From contig OY997654.1 of the NCBI GenBank assembly GCA_963921795.1, positions 1,647,867 to 1,711,866 of the forward strand: a stretch of DNA of 64,000 nucleotides. The letters run 5' to 3'. Shown piece by piece: positions 11,126 through 22,145 of this stretch (within the stretch, counting starts at the first letter, position 1; the number at the start of each line of letters is the position of its first letter). The notes under the pieces were generated by a model. That model made no database searches, was not told the DNA's origin, and worked only from the letters and a program-made list of their open reading frames with translations. Position numbers and translations under genes: made by a program. The DNA is from Nannobrachium achirus (Eukaryota > Chordata > Actinopteri > Myctophiformes > Myctophidae).

Positions 11126-11550
11126 CAGGGGTCTTCAACATTTTCAGGCCAAGGACCCCTAAGTCGAGACCCATAGATACCATATAGTTTCATCGTTTGA
11201 CGGCACAATCGTCAGTGTATTTTGTATTCATGTCAATTTGAGTTTTCAGATATTTTAACCGCGTGAACCGTCAATACTTAATAAACATGATCTTTCACTC
11301 TGTATTTAGTCTGCTCTTTTTCTCCTCTACACCAAACCTCTTTGCCAAGAATAGCCGATCTACAAGCTCACAACGCCTCGCAGCACGAGGCGTTGTGAGC
11401 TTGTTCTCAGAATATGGACGCTAGGGTTCAAGAAGTGGTTCATATAAAAAAGGAGAAAAAAACGTTTCTATCACACAAGGATTTGGAGGACCCCCTGTAG
11501 TTACTCTGATGACCCCCTAGGGGTCCCGGACCCCCTGTTGAAGACCCCTG
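11126..11550. mobile_element. hAT family A, copy 2 (inverted relative to copy 1)
   Basis: The ends CAGGGGTCTTCAACATTTTC and GTTGAAGACCCCTG are flanked by CTCTACAC and CGCTACAC (7 of 8). The module at 11351-11402 has a deleted right outer arm. Confidence 0.9.
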
Positions 11551-11562
11551 CGCTACACCAAA

Positions 11563-11612
11563 TCACAATGCGTTGCAACACTATGCATTGTGAGCTTGTA
11601 GATCTGCTATTT
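11563..11612. repeat. Palindromic module, solitary and degenerate
   Basis: TCACAATGCGTTGC pairs with GCATTGTGAGCTTG, followed by TAGATCTGCTATTT. It begins only 12 bases after family A copy 2. Confidence 0.65.
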
Positions 11613-12357
11613 CCCCCGAACGTTCACGTGGTTCACACACGCTCATGCATCACTGGTGGGAACAATCCACACACTGAATAGCTGAGGAAAACAAAAAACA
11701 TACGTTGCCCTACCTATTGTACTGATGTTTCTGGTTGACATTGGCACATTTCACTCAGGTTTTGCCATCTCACTCACGTCACTTTGTCTGCTGACCTCAC
11801 GATCAGCAACAAAATAAAAAATACAATAAACACAAATAAAAATAAAACAATTCACAGGAGGCAAGCAGTGATCACCCCATGATGTAGTTTCAAATGCACT
11901 TCATTGCAGACACTTTTTGAGAGTAAACAACTAAAAAAGAAGAAGAAGGCATGGCAAGGCATGACCTGGGCAGATTGCCCCCCCATGAAATGTGCCAATG
12001 TGAACCAGAAACATCGGGTACATCATTTTCTTAATTTACAAACATGTGTGCAGTGCATGAACCACTGAAAACAACATGATGAGTAACCCAGAACCCTGCA
12101 AATGTTAGCATCCCTAGAGCTGGAACGGTGCAGTGGCAGCCTCATTTAGAACACGCTGGGACTATTTGTTGTTTCTCTCTAAATCCAACATTGACATAAA
12201 CCTTTCCTTTAGAGGGGGAATTCAGGTTTTTATCCCAAAAATAAACATCGTTAGGAGCTCCTTTTTTTCTTTTTTTTTTTTTACTTCATAAGGCTATTGA
12301 AGAACTTTCACCCTAAGGTTTTCACATGCATGCTGAACAAACATTGATCCTCTAAAA
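11613..12357. other. Intronic sequence without recognised features
   Basis: No gene or intact repeat was seen. Confidence 0.45.
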
Positions 12358-12798
12358 CAGGGGTCTTCAACAGGGGGTCCGGGACCCGTAGGGGGTCCTC
12401 CAAATCTTTGTGTGATAGAAGCTTTTTTTCTCCTTTAACCACTTGAACCCTAGCGTCGATATTCGGAGAACTTTAGCCAAAAATAGCAGATCTACAAGCT
12501 CACAACGCCTCGCGCTGCGAGGCGTTGTGAGCTTGTAGATCGGCTATTTTCAGCAAAGAGGTTTGATGTAGAGGGGGAAAAGAACAAGTTCAAGTACAGA
12601 GTGAAAGGTCAAGTTTATTAAGTATTGACGGTTCAAGTGGTTAAATATCTGAAAACACAAATTGACATGAATCCAAAATAGACTGACGATTGTGCTGTCA
12701 AACGATGAAACTATATGGTATCTATGGGTTATGGGGGTCCCTGCTTCATCTCTCTCTCGACTAAGGGGTCCTTGGCCTGAAAACGTTGAAGACCCCTG
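12358..12798. mobile_element. hAT family A, copy 3
   Basis: The ends CAGGGGTCTTCAAC and GTTGAAGACCCCTG are flanked by CTCTAAAA and CTCTAAGA (7 of 8). A nearly perfect module lies at 12481-12551, with outer arms (CTTTAGCCAAAAATAGC, and GCTATTTTCAGCAAAG) that also roughly pair. Confidence 0.92.
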
Positions 12799-13028
12799 CT
12801 CTAAGACAAATAACAGCTTTTTTTTCTGCATGCAGTTATGTTAGTGTGATACCTTGACACTACATAAACAACCTCCTCAGCAAAAAATGCACCATACTGT
12901 ACTAACAGCACTGCATTCATATAGGGCTCTAGTAATTTGCTGTATTGTCCTAGTTGAGTTACAGTATGTTTGATTCATATATTTATACCGTATATCAATT
13001 TGTGTTATAAAAGTAACGTGACGTCATG

Positions 13029-13262
13029 TCGTCGTTGTCGGGTGGAAACCTTGTATGTCCAAAACCATCCTTTTTTTTTTGTTATTTTAAAAATGATTTA
13101 AAATGTTGAAAATAGCCGATCTATCGTGTGCTTGTAGATCTGCTATTTTTACTACTTTTGTGCGACTCTTTTGTACAGTATGATGAAGTAGGGCTTTGAT
13201 TTACGAAAAAAAACATACAAATGTGAAACTTGGAGATACAAGGTGTCTGCCTGACAGTGACG
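13029..13262. mobile_element. Foldback family D, copy 1, interrupted at its right end
   Basis: The ends TCGTCGTTGTCGGGTGGAAA and TGTCTGCCTGACAGTGACG match other D copies. The module at 13107-13149 is shortened. A family I element starts in its last bases. Confidence 0.75.
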
Positions 13263-13760
13263 CAGTGTTGTTTTTGACAGCAAATTTTGATTTAGTTTTA
13301 GTCCTAGTCTTTTGAATAAAATGTCTTTTGTTTTAGTCATATTTTAGTCACCTGGGAAGTTTTAGTTTTAGTCTAATTTTAGTCGACTAAATATCATAAG
13401 ATTTTAGCTGAATAAATCTACAGTTCATTTAGTCAACTGAAATGTATTTTTGCAGGCCTTGATGGCATCGTAATGACTGATTTTGCACTTGGTTGCGTGC
13501 TGAAAATAGCCGATCTGAAGAGCTTGTAGATCTGCTATTTTCAGCACGCAACACCTGAGAGCAACCAAATTACTTTCTCCTCCACTAGTCCCTCCCTAAC
13601 GTTTTAGTCTAGTTTTTATTTTGTTGACGAAAGTGTCAATATATTTGTCTTAGTCATCACAGCTTAGTTTTCATTTCGTTTTTATTTAGTTTTCGTCAGT
13701 GAAAAAAACGCAGTCGACAAACATTTATCGTCATAGTTTTAGTCGACAAAATCAACACTG
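13263..13760. mobile_element. hAT family I, copy 1
   Basis: The ends CAGTGTTG and CAACACTG are flanked by CAGTGACG (13255-13262) and CAGTGACA (13761-13768). The interior is rich in TTAGTC/GACTAA. A module at 13500-13546 has 18-base outer arms TTGCGTGCTGAAAATAGC. It ends 73 bases before the second coding exon. Confidence 0.88.
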
Positions 13761-13833
13761 CAGTGACAGTGATATGATAAATGTTTCATGTAATGACAAT
13801 AACGCGTGCCCCCTCACTGTTCTGTCGTTGCAG

Positions 13834-16347
13834 AGTGTCAGCGAGTTTGGCCTGGACATCATCGAGACCCCCGAGGGGGACAAGTGGCCCCAGCTCATCG
13901 TCCAGCAGAACCTGGACCGCGAGCAGAAGGACACCTTCGTGATGAAGATCAAGGTGGAGGACGGGGGCAACCCTCCCAAGTCCAGCACGGCCATCCTCCA
14001 GGTCACCATCGCCGACGTCAACGACAATCGACCCGTCTTCAAGGACACCGAGCTGGAGGTCAACGTCGCCGAGAACGCGCCCGCGGGCACGTCGGTGGCG
14101 CAGCTCCACGCCTCGGACGCCGACCTGGGCTCCAACGCCCAGATCCACTTCGCCTTCAGCAACCAGATCTCTGCCTCGACCAAGCGCCACTTCGCCGTCG
14201 ACGGCGCCACGGGGCTGATCACCGTCAAGCAGCCGCTGGACCGGGAGGTGACGCCGGTCCACAAGCTCGTCGTCCTGGCGAGCGACGGCAGCTCCACCCC
14301 CTCCAGAGCCACGGTGATCGTTAACGTGACGGACGTCAACGACAACGTGCCGGCCATAGACACTCGCTACATCATCAACCTGGTTAATGGGACTGTTCTC
14401 CTGTCCGAGAATGTGCCTCTCAACACCAAAATAGCCCTAATTACGGTCACGGATAAGGACGCCGATCTGTTCGGCAAAGTAGCTTGTTACACTGACCACG
14501 ACGTTCCCTTTCGTCTGAAGCCGGTCTTTAATGACCAGTTCTTATTGGAGACGGCAGCTCCTCTCGATTATGAGACGACCAGGGAATATGCAATTAAGAT
14601 AGTGGCCTCGGACAGGGGGACGCCTCCACTCAACACCTCGGCCATGCTTTTAATTAAAATCAAGGATGAGAATGACAACGCGCCCATCTTCCCCCAGCCG
14701 GAGATCCAGCTCTCTATTCCCGAGAACAATGACCCCTCCACGCAGCTGATAAAAATCAGCGCCACCGACGCGGACAGCGGACGTAACGCAGAGATTATTT
14801 ATACGCTCGGCCCTGACGTACCTGACGGGTTCAACATAGACAGGCGGTCGGGAATCCTCTCGGTGGGCAAGCGGCTGGACAGGGAGAAACAGGAGAGGTA
14901 CTCATTCACTGTCATAGCGAGGGACAACGGCTCCGCGTCCCTGCAGAGCAATGTCACCGTCAGGCTAATCGTCCAGGACCTTAACGACAACAGCCCGGCG
15001 TTCACGCACCCCGAGTACAACTTCTACGTGCCGGAGAACCTGCCCCTTTACGGCACCGTGGGCTTGATCACGGTGACGGACGCCGACGCGGGGGACAACT
15101 CCGTCATAACCCTGTCCATCCTGAACGGCAAGGACACCTTCATCATCGACCCCCAGACCGGCGTCATCAGGCCCAACATCACCTTCGACCGGGAGCAGCA
15201 GAGCTCCTACACGTTCATGGTGAAGGCGGTGGACGGGGGGCAGCCTCCCAGCACCTCCTACGCCAAGGTCACCATCAACGTGGTGGACGTGAACGACAAT
15301 CGGCCCGTGTTCGTCATCCCCTCGTCGAACTACTCCTACGACCTGGTGCGGTCCACCGCCGCGCCCGGCGCCGTGGTCACCAGGGTGTTCGCCATCGACA
15401 ATGACACGGGTATGAACGCTGAGCTGCAGTACAGCATCATCAGCAGCATCATCATCACCTCCAGGGTGTCCCCGAGGGGTCTCTTTTCCATAGACAAAAC
15501 CACGGGTAACATAACGCTGCAGGAGAAGATAGTGGCGGCCGACCAGGGCCTGCACAGGCTGGTGATCAAGGTCAAAGATCTGGGCCAGCCCGAGTCGTTG
15601 CACGCCATCACGCTCGTCCACCTGTTCGTGAACGACACCGTTTCGAACGCCACCTTCATCCAAGAGCAGCTGCGCAGGAGCATGGAGACGCCGTTGGACC
15701 GCAACGTCGGGGACAGCGAGGTCACGCCGCAGGCCAGCGGATACGTGATCGTTGTCATCGCCATCATAGCGGGCACCATGACCGTCATATTGGTGATATT
15801 CGTGACGGCCCTGGTGCGCTGCCGGCAGACACCGCGGCACAAGGTGGTGACGAAGGGCAAGCAGAGCGGCGAGTGGGTGTCGCCCAACCAGGAGAGCCGC
15901 CAGATCAAGAAGAAGAAGAAGAAGAAGAAGCGCTCCCCCAAGAGCCTCCTGCTGAACTTTGTGACCATCGACGACTCCAAGCCCGACGACCCCGGCCACG
16001 AGCACATTAACGGCACGCTGGACCTCCCCGTGGAGCTGGAGGATCACCAGACCATGGGAAAATACAACTGGGCCACCACGCCCACCACCTTCAAACCCGA
16101 CAGCCCCGATTTAGCCAAGCATTACAAGTCGGCGTCCCCCCAGCCCACCTTTCAAATCAAGCCGGAGACCCCGGTGGCCCCGAAGAAGCACCACGTGATC
16201 CAGGAGCTCCCCCTGGACAACACGTTCGTGGTGGGCTGCGGCGACTCGCTCTCCAAGTGCTCCTCGACCAGCTCCGACCCGTACAGCGTCTCCGAGTGCG
16301 GCTGTCAGGGGGGATTCAAGACCGCGGGGCAAATCTCCACCCGACAG
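13834..16347 (+). CDS. pcdh11: Protocadherin-11, second coding exon (residues 181-1018)
   Basis: This 838-codon exon follows a good acceptor (GTTCTGTCGTTGCAG). It completes EC2 (calcium motif DVNDNRP, 241-247) and encodes EC3 (DVNDNVP, 347-353), EC4 (DENDNAP, 458-464), EC5 (DLNDNSP, 562-568), EC6 (DVNDNRP, 665-671) and a membrane-proximal EC7 that lacks a DxNDN motif, as is normal for the family. A transmembrane helix spans about 816-842 ([19 protein letters not shown]). The cytoplasmic part has an eight-lysine run (872-879), CM1 ([12 protein letters not shown], 881-892) and CM2 ([20 protein letters not shown] and following, from 921). The family's CM3 (RRVTF, the PP1 docking site) is absent, so it must lie in later exons outside this window. 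The exon ends in STRQ at a CAG/GTAATT donor, in phase 0, which is about where mammalian isoform tails diverge. I see no frameshift or stop. The gene appears intact. Confidence 0.92.
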
Positions 16348-16521
16348 GTAATTCACGACTTCCTTTTTAAACCCACCCACACCAGTCCCCACTCACACTC
16401 CCCCCGCTGTCCCGTGGTAGGCGGTGTGAAGGGGGGAGGGTGGCAGCATGGAGCCGGGGGACTCCTCCACCACCACACAGACCACCATGTCTACATGAAT
16501 GTCATCTGTGCAGAATACTGA
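16348..16521 (+). CDS. pcdh11: Possible alternative C-terminus by reading through the donor
   Basis: The reading frame stays open past the donor at 16348 for 57 codons to a TGA at 16519-16521. If the intron is retained or a terminal exon is used here, the product is a 1075-residue protein with a short tail rich in histidine, glycine and proline (beginning [14 protein letters not shown]). It would lack CM3. Short-tailed PCDH11 isoforms are known, but this tail does not resemble any I recall. It may be chance open frame in GC-rich sequence. Confidence 0.35.
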   Translation, partial: VIHDFLFKPTHTSPHSHSPRCPVVGGVKGGGWQHGAGGLLHHHTDHHVYMNVICAEY

Positions 16522-16884
16522 ACATAACCCCCTGTTCTGGCTTAAAAAAAAAACTAATTTCTCTTGAAACGAATCCAACAAATCCTCCGGGCACACGGTC
16601 CTTTATAACCAATCTGTAATTGCATAACCTTGTTTTTGTTAAAGTTCCTTTCAAAAAGTTGAGAGCAATGGCAGTAGTAGTAATTATAGTAGCTAGCCTT
16701 AAGAGCAGTATGGCTGGTGACAGAGCTATAGGGAGAGCGGGAGAGTTATCCATGGAGCTAATTGAACCCTCTGCACAGCTGTGTTGGAGTTCACGCAGGG
16801 GCAGTCGACGTGTGTGCTAATCTTTTTGACTAACATGTTTAAACAAGCCTGGCTGTCAGGTAGAAATGAGATGGACAGCCAGAC
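16522..16884. other. Intronic sequence after the coding exon
   Basis: Nothing was recognised beyond the read-through stop. Confidence 0.45.
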
Positions 16885-17222
16885 TCGGGCTGTCACGATT
16901 ATGACATTTGACATGACGATTAATTGTCTCTCAAATAATTGCGATTGACGATTGAATTGTGTTTTTGTCGTTGATAATTACATTTCTGTTTGGCTTGTAG
17001 GCTTTGAAATTGCACATGGCAGATATGACACGTAACCTAAATATACAAAGAAATGAAAATATACAAAGGACATATTTCACCACTTTACACTTTAAAAAGA
17101 ACATTGATAGCGCTTGTAAACATCCTTCAACATGTAAACGATTATGACGATTATCACAAAATAATTGTGATTATGTCAACTAATTGAGATTAGACGCTTA
17201 TGTAATAACTGTGACAGCCCTA
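16885..17222. mobile_element. hAT MITE with (T)AGGGCTGTCAC ends
   Basis: TCGGGCTGTCACGATTATGA and TGTGACAGCCCTA form the ends. The flanks AGCCAGAC and AGCCAGGC match at 7 of 8 positions. The interior is AT-rich with GATTATGACG dyads. Confidence 0.82.
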
Positions 17223-18276
17223 AGCCAGGCTGACATGGCGAGATGGACCCACTCCCTTCGTCAAGTGTTCATTTAGGCAAAAAAAACTAAAAAGCATTTG
17301 TACACCCTGAAAAGAATGGCTAAAACCGACTCGATAGATAATGCTACTTTCTGCCACTTCTGTCCTCGAGCACACCGAGCACCGTACCCCTCTCTGCTAG
17401 TGAGCTTTCGCGGAGAGCAGCTCATTTGAATGCCAGGGTACATACAGCAACCAGGGCTTATGAGCTCCCTAAGAGATGTGCCAAATGCGAAGTGCCCCAA
17501 TAAATAAAACCTGGTGAGGGAAATAAATGTAAATCAGAGGTAAGGAGAGGTGGCCTTGCTCAGGCTCTTGACAGCCGGAGCAGAGCGACCGCGGAAAGAG
17601 ACTGAGCACTGCAATGGGAATAGTGAGGGAGGGAGGGAGGGGGGGGGGGTCACGAAGATCAAGGTGACATGGAGCCTCGGGACCAATATACTTAAACAGA
17701 GGGAGTAGTAGTTCGTAAAAGAAAAAAGGCCCTGCTGGGCCGTCGTCACATTTAACTCATTAATACTCAACCTTAAATAGCCCAATTAATGCTGAAAAGG
17801 CCGTAGCATATACATACACAGTCCCCTGTACATGTTCTAAATTAGTTCATAAAGGGCAGAGCATACAGTGTTACGAGAACATAATTATGTGTGTGATAAC
17901 TCCATTCCTGATATATGCATTATTGAGTAATGTACATATGGATATGTATTGCCACGACCCTTCATTGTCAGGCATATTGGTGCTGTGTGTTAGAATGTAA
18001 GTTTGTTTTATTATTTCATTTTCTTCTGTTCACTGGGTTTGCGTTATGATTTGTTTCCAGTTTGACTCTTTTTTCCTATGGTTTGCTTTTTTAATTTATT
18101 TCCGGTCATTGTTGCTGGGCTGCTGGTTTGACTCTATATTTGCCATCGTTTTGATCATCATTTTCACATCTGCCATTCATTGGATCCTGGCTCAATTTAA
18201 TCACATTCCATCAATAATTGACTTGGTTTGATGGGTACTTGCTTCGGTTTCTGTCTGGTATCGCATTGTACACAAT
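17223..18276. other. Intronic sequence without recognised features
   Basis: AATAAA at 17499 could serve as a poly(A) signal for the read-through transcript, but the hexamer is common by chance. A G/A-rich tract lies at 17625-17650. Confidence 0.4.
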
Positions 18277-18280
18277 TTAA

Positions 18281-18737
18281 AGGACAACTTTAGTTTTTTA
18301 CAACAAGGGTTCATATTTTAGATTGTAATTAAAGAATATAAAATATGAGTCTTAAAATAATTTAATTTACTTCTTTCTATTGTTTTAGAGATTCTTATTT
18401 CAGTGGTTGGGGGCATGCATATGGCTAAATATGTCATTTTACACAGAATAAGCCCATTCCCAAGATACAATGCAAACTTTCATGGTTGGATGTGACTTAT
18501 GGGGCTAGAAGTGTTACTGTAAATATCAGTAAAGAAACTGCTGGCTTATTGTCTAAAATGACATATTTAGCCACTTGTACGCATGCCCCCATGCGTACGC
18601 ATGTCCCACATTTTAGCTCGGTAAACGTGATAAAACAATAGAACAAAGCAAATGAAAACATTTCAACACTCACTTTTTCTTTTCTCTAATTACAATCCAA
18701 AATATGAACCCTTGTTGTAAAAAAACAAAGTTGTCCT
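18281..18737. mobile_element. TTAA-duplicating MITE with AGGACAACTTT ends
   Basis: The inverted ends AGGACAACTTTAGTTTTTTA and matching right end run about 50 bp. TTAA lies at 18277-18280 and 18738-18741. Two inner arms around GGCTAAATATGTCATTTTA also pair. It is piggyBac- or Kolobok-type by its target site. Confidence 0.85.
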
Positions 18738-18956
18738 TTAAATGTACTATTTTTTCCCTCCCAATATAACCTCTTCTGTTGACATCTTATAAGTGTTAGA
18801 ATATTGTAAATGACTAGTTATCCAGTTGCAGTGTTACGGTCGAGGTCATTTATGGAGACACCCACACAGAGCTGATAGTCATTTGCTTCAACCGTCTTTT
18901 ATTTGAAACCCCGGTTAGGAGACATGCCCTGCCATGCTGCATTATACACAAGTCTG

Positions 18957-19008
18957 ACTGAGCTTGTATATCTGCTATTTTTCAATAGTTAAAGCATAAA
19001 ATAATGGT
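18957..19008 (-). mobile_element. Family C fragment starting inside the module
   Basis: GAGCTTGTATATCTGCTATT and the AGTTAAAGCATAAAATAATG tail of family C are present. Nothing to the left of the module belongs to the element. Confidence 0.65.
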
Positions 19009-20030
19009 TAAAGTGGTTCAAATCTAACGCGACTTGGGCGCGTTCCCGGTATTTGGGGCTTAAATTAAGAATACGTTTATACTTCTCACTGTCAAGTTGT
19101 CAGAATGACTTTCCTCTCTTCCTGGTTTTGTGACTGGTCGTGGGTCTGAAATATGCAGAAATATTCAATCAGTGTTTTCCAGTTTTAGCCTCCTAGTATG
19201 AATTTGATGAATGGTGGATTTAAATTGATTTGCACTTGTGTGTTGCCGCTGAGAAGGGAGAATCCTTTGATGGAAATATTTCAAGCATGAATGAATATAT
19301 GATTAAGTATCTAAATTAGGTCTAGGTGCGTTTGTTTGCGGTCCTAGATTAGTTCCCTTAACCGAGGACAAATTAAATGTCTGGATACCGTTAGGTCGGG
19401 GCATAAATCTTTGCTGCATTTGAGAATTATCAAGATAAATCAGTCCTCATTGCCTTCCTTCCACAGGCCATAACCTCAATGATGTTAAACAGATAGTACA
19501 TTTAAATTCCTCTGTCGCCTTAAGCAAACGACAAGTGATGCCTCTCTCTTTAGACGTTAGATTTCCCACCAGTTTTAAGTATGCTTATTTAATGTTAAAA
19601 AAAAAGAAGGGGGAAAAAGAAATCACATGAAGTCTTGCCTGATGATAATCTACAGCTGCAAAGGTTAATTAAATGCACTAAAGGGTTAATCACTCGTAAT
19701 ACAATATGATTAAAATCACTGTAATTAGGTTTCAAATGAGGACGATAAGAAACTAGGAAAAAGGGCGGCCGTCCTTTAAGATAATCAGAAAATACCACGT
19801 GCTATCTGCGGGTGGATTCTTTAGGAATGAGACAACATCTGACCTCCTGCCCTTTCTGCTGCGGCCCTGCTAGAAATTCCTCAGTTGATCCCATCTCTGT
19901 GCTTCTTTTGGACTAAATCTCTTCCCACGAGAGGAACACTTAAAAGAGAAGCACCCTCACCAAAATACCTCTCGTTGATGCAATCTAAGATTGTTTTTTT
20001 TGGGTATGTGTCTCATGATTCTAGTTGAAA
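19009..20030. other. Intronic sequence without recognised features
   Basis: It is AT-rich with no credible open frame or intact repeat. Confidence 0.45.
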
Positions 20031-20123
20031 TGTCTGTTTTAACAAAAGCCACCTACTGTATGTTCTGCTGGTGCCAGCCTAAAAAGCACAAATCACAGGC
20101 AAATCATGTTCCTCATTGCTCAT
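20031..20123 (+). repeat. Long direct repeat, left copy, flanking family E copy 2
   Basis: It starts TGTCTGTTTTAACAAAAGCC and ends CCTCATTGCTCAT at the element boundary. It recurs at 20520-20619. Confidence 0.9.
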
Positions 20124-20518
20124 TAGGGATGGGATGATAAGCGATATTATCGTTTATCTTGATAAAAAAGACTCAATATAATCGTATTGTGGAGATTTAA
20201 TATATCGTGATATCTTCCTCCGTGCACTGGGATCAATTCACCTTTTATTTGCCGAGCTGCATATCCGGTACCACTTAAACCCTCTATGGTAAAAGGTTCT
20301 TGTAATATACGTACTTGATACAGTCTTTTTTTTTCACTCTACCAAATGTCTTTGCCAAAAAATAGGCGATCTACAAGCTCGAGCTTGTAGATCTGCAATG
20401 TTTTGGCGAATGTTCCTCCTGAGGATAATGGATTTTGATTATCGCGATAATATCGTAAACCGCGATATCCTTTGTCACAATAATCGTGATGTGAAATGGT
20501 CGTATCGTCCCATCACTA
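20124..20518. mobile_element. hAT family E, copy 2, between long direct repeats
   Basis: The ends TAGGGATGGGATGATAAGCG and CGTATCGTCCCATCACTA are intact, but there is no 8-bp duplication (TTGCTCAT against GTGTCTTT). The module at 20355-20396 has lost its GC tip, so AAGCTC joins GAGCTT directly. Confidence 0.85.
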
Positions 20519-20519
20519 G

Positions 20520-20619
20520 TGTCTTTTTAAACAAAAGCCACCTACTGTATGTTCTGCTGGTGCCAGCCTGCAAAGCACAAATCACAGGCAAATCATGTCA
20601 TATATTCCTCATTGCTCAT
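20520..20619 (+). repeat. Long direct repeat, right copy
   Basis: It is a partner of 20031-20123, with an extra CATATATT near its end. It begins one base after the element. Confidence 0.9.
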
Positions 20620-20771
20620 GGGAGTGACAGACAGTGGTTTAGTGAAACCCCCCCTCCAAAGAAAAAGGACAGATAAGACTAAACCCACCCGGGGAATAAT
20701 AATCAATGAGGGGGGGGCAAACCGAGGAGATGCTTGATTAACGAAGGTCACCGCAAATGTTTGCAGAGACT

Positions 20772-21278
20772 CAGTGTTGCCAGATGGGAAATGTTGAATT
20801 ATCGTACCGGAGGCTTCACATTATCGTATTTGGAAGAAAACTATCGTACACAACCAAAAAAGAGAAATCACTCGTGTAAATAAGTAATTTCACTAAAAAA
20901 ATGCGTATTTATGGTAAGAAATTAGCTTGTTTGAGACTCCTACGTGACAAAAACGCTTCACATATGCTGCGTGGAGGCAGGAAACTTCCTGGTCCTTTAA
21001 CAAATAAAAGCCTGAAACTGGACTGGAAAGACGCAAACGGCGTTTTCACTGCCTCCGAGTACAGATCTGGGGTCAGTTTGACTGATTTCCTGAATTACTT
21101 TGAGAAGCCAAAGCGGATCCTTGAACAGCAGCCAGGGATTTCAGTAAAATCACGCTCTTTTTGGTGATATGCCAAGATTATCGTACATTTAGTCATTTTT
21201 TGAATTATTGATCGTACATCGTACAGAGGGTAAAATTATAGTACAAATACGATAATTATCGTACATCTGGCAACACTG
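20772..21278. mobile_element. hAT element with CAGTGTTGCCAGATG ends
   Basis: The perfect duplication CAGAGACT (20764-20771, 21279-21286) flanks 15-bp inverted ends. Subterminal ATCGTAC words repeat. It encloses an 88-codon open frame (20901-21167) that I cannot assign. Confidence 0.9.
20901..21167 (+). pseudogene. Unassigned 88-codon open frame inside a hAT element
   Basis: The frame starts MRIYGKKLACLRLLRDKNAS and ends in a TGA before the right subterminal repeats. Its composition is unlike the repeats around it and resembles ordinary protein (LDWKDANGVFTASEYRSG). It is too short for a hAT transposase. It could be a relic of transposase or of a captured host exon. No function is proposed. 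Confidence 0.3.
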
Positions 21279-21286
21279 CAGAGACT

Positions 21287-21896
21287 TTACAAATGTAGCC
21301 GCTAAAGAGGAAAGGCTTGTCAAAAAGACTTCAGAGACCATATATTTGCACCACCATATGGCCCCATTATACGGCGAGAACACAATTTGTAACCTCAAAC
21401 CATCCCCTCCTCCCTTCCCGCCTTGTTTTTCTACCCATCTCATCGTTTTCTTTTATCCTCCACCACCCTCCCTCCCAAACCGACCCCGCCACGGCGATAC
21501 CGGAGGTCAAATCTCCCCGCCGTGATGAGGAATCCTTGTCAGGGCGTGCGGTTTTAGCGAGAGCAGATCAAATGCATATACGCCTCCTCGCTCGAACGAT
21601 GTCGGGGCATCCGCATGAATATGCAGGATGCATACCGTATGAAAAAGGGCCGGTAAACTATTTTGCGTGGCCTACATTTCCGGGGCCGCGGCAGCGTGCG
21701 GTCATCGCTCGATCGCCAAGCTGACCTCACGCGCTTCGTAGTGTTCGGGAGGAGAGTCCATTAAGCATGCTGTGTACAGTGCATACATTACTGTATGCTC
21801 TCTGTAATGCACCAGTGTAGTGTAGTGGGGCTGAATTATTATTTTTTTATTTGGTTTTACATAGTGATTCATGTTACCTTCCTTTGAAAGGATATA
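21287..21896. other. Intronic sequence without recognised features
   Basis: It is relatively GC-rich, with no supportable gene. Confidence 0.4.
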
Positions 21897-22145
21897 ACGC
21901 CACTGTCGGGCAGAAACCTTGTATCTCCAAGTTTCAAATTTCCACAAAGTAAAGCCCTGCTTCATCATACATGCCGTCGCACAAAAGTAGTGAAAACAGC
22001 CGATCTACAAGCACACAACGCCTCGCGGTGCGAGGCGTTGTGTGCTTGTAGATCGTCTGTTTTCACTAGTTTATATCATTTTTAAAATGATAAATGCAAA
22101 ATAAGCGGTTTTGGACATACAAGGTTTTCACCCGACAACGACGAT
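21897..22145. mobile_element. Foldback family D, copy 2
   Basis: CCACTGTCGGGCAGAAACC opens it, and CACCCGACAACGACGA closes it next to TA. The module at 21990-22063 has long arms with tip CAACGCCTCGC, and the outer arms GTGAAAACAGC and its complement also pair. Confidence 0.82.

Larger units (their letters stand above)
2303..13833 (+). other. pcdh11: pcdh11 intron inside EC2 (11.5 kb, phase 0)
   Basis: It is bounded by GTGAGG at the donor and TTGCAG at the acceptor. It is filled with hAT-type elements listed separately, and no further coding exon is needed to restore the protein. Confidence 0.88.

Noticed and set aside
13699-13833. 45 codons in frame before the second coding exon
   Set aside because: They lie upstream of a strong acceptor and are mostly family I transposon sequence. 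The protein joins perfectly at 13834.
14965-16047. 360-codon open frame on the minus strand
   Set aside because: It is a shadow of the GC-rich pcdh11 exon in the opposite strand, with low-complexity His/Val/Leu composition. The plus-strand frame has clear cadherin motifs.
17499-17504. Poly(A) signal for the read-through isoform
   Set aside because: AATAAA alone, nearly 1 kb downstream in AT-rich DNA, is too weak to annotate.
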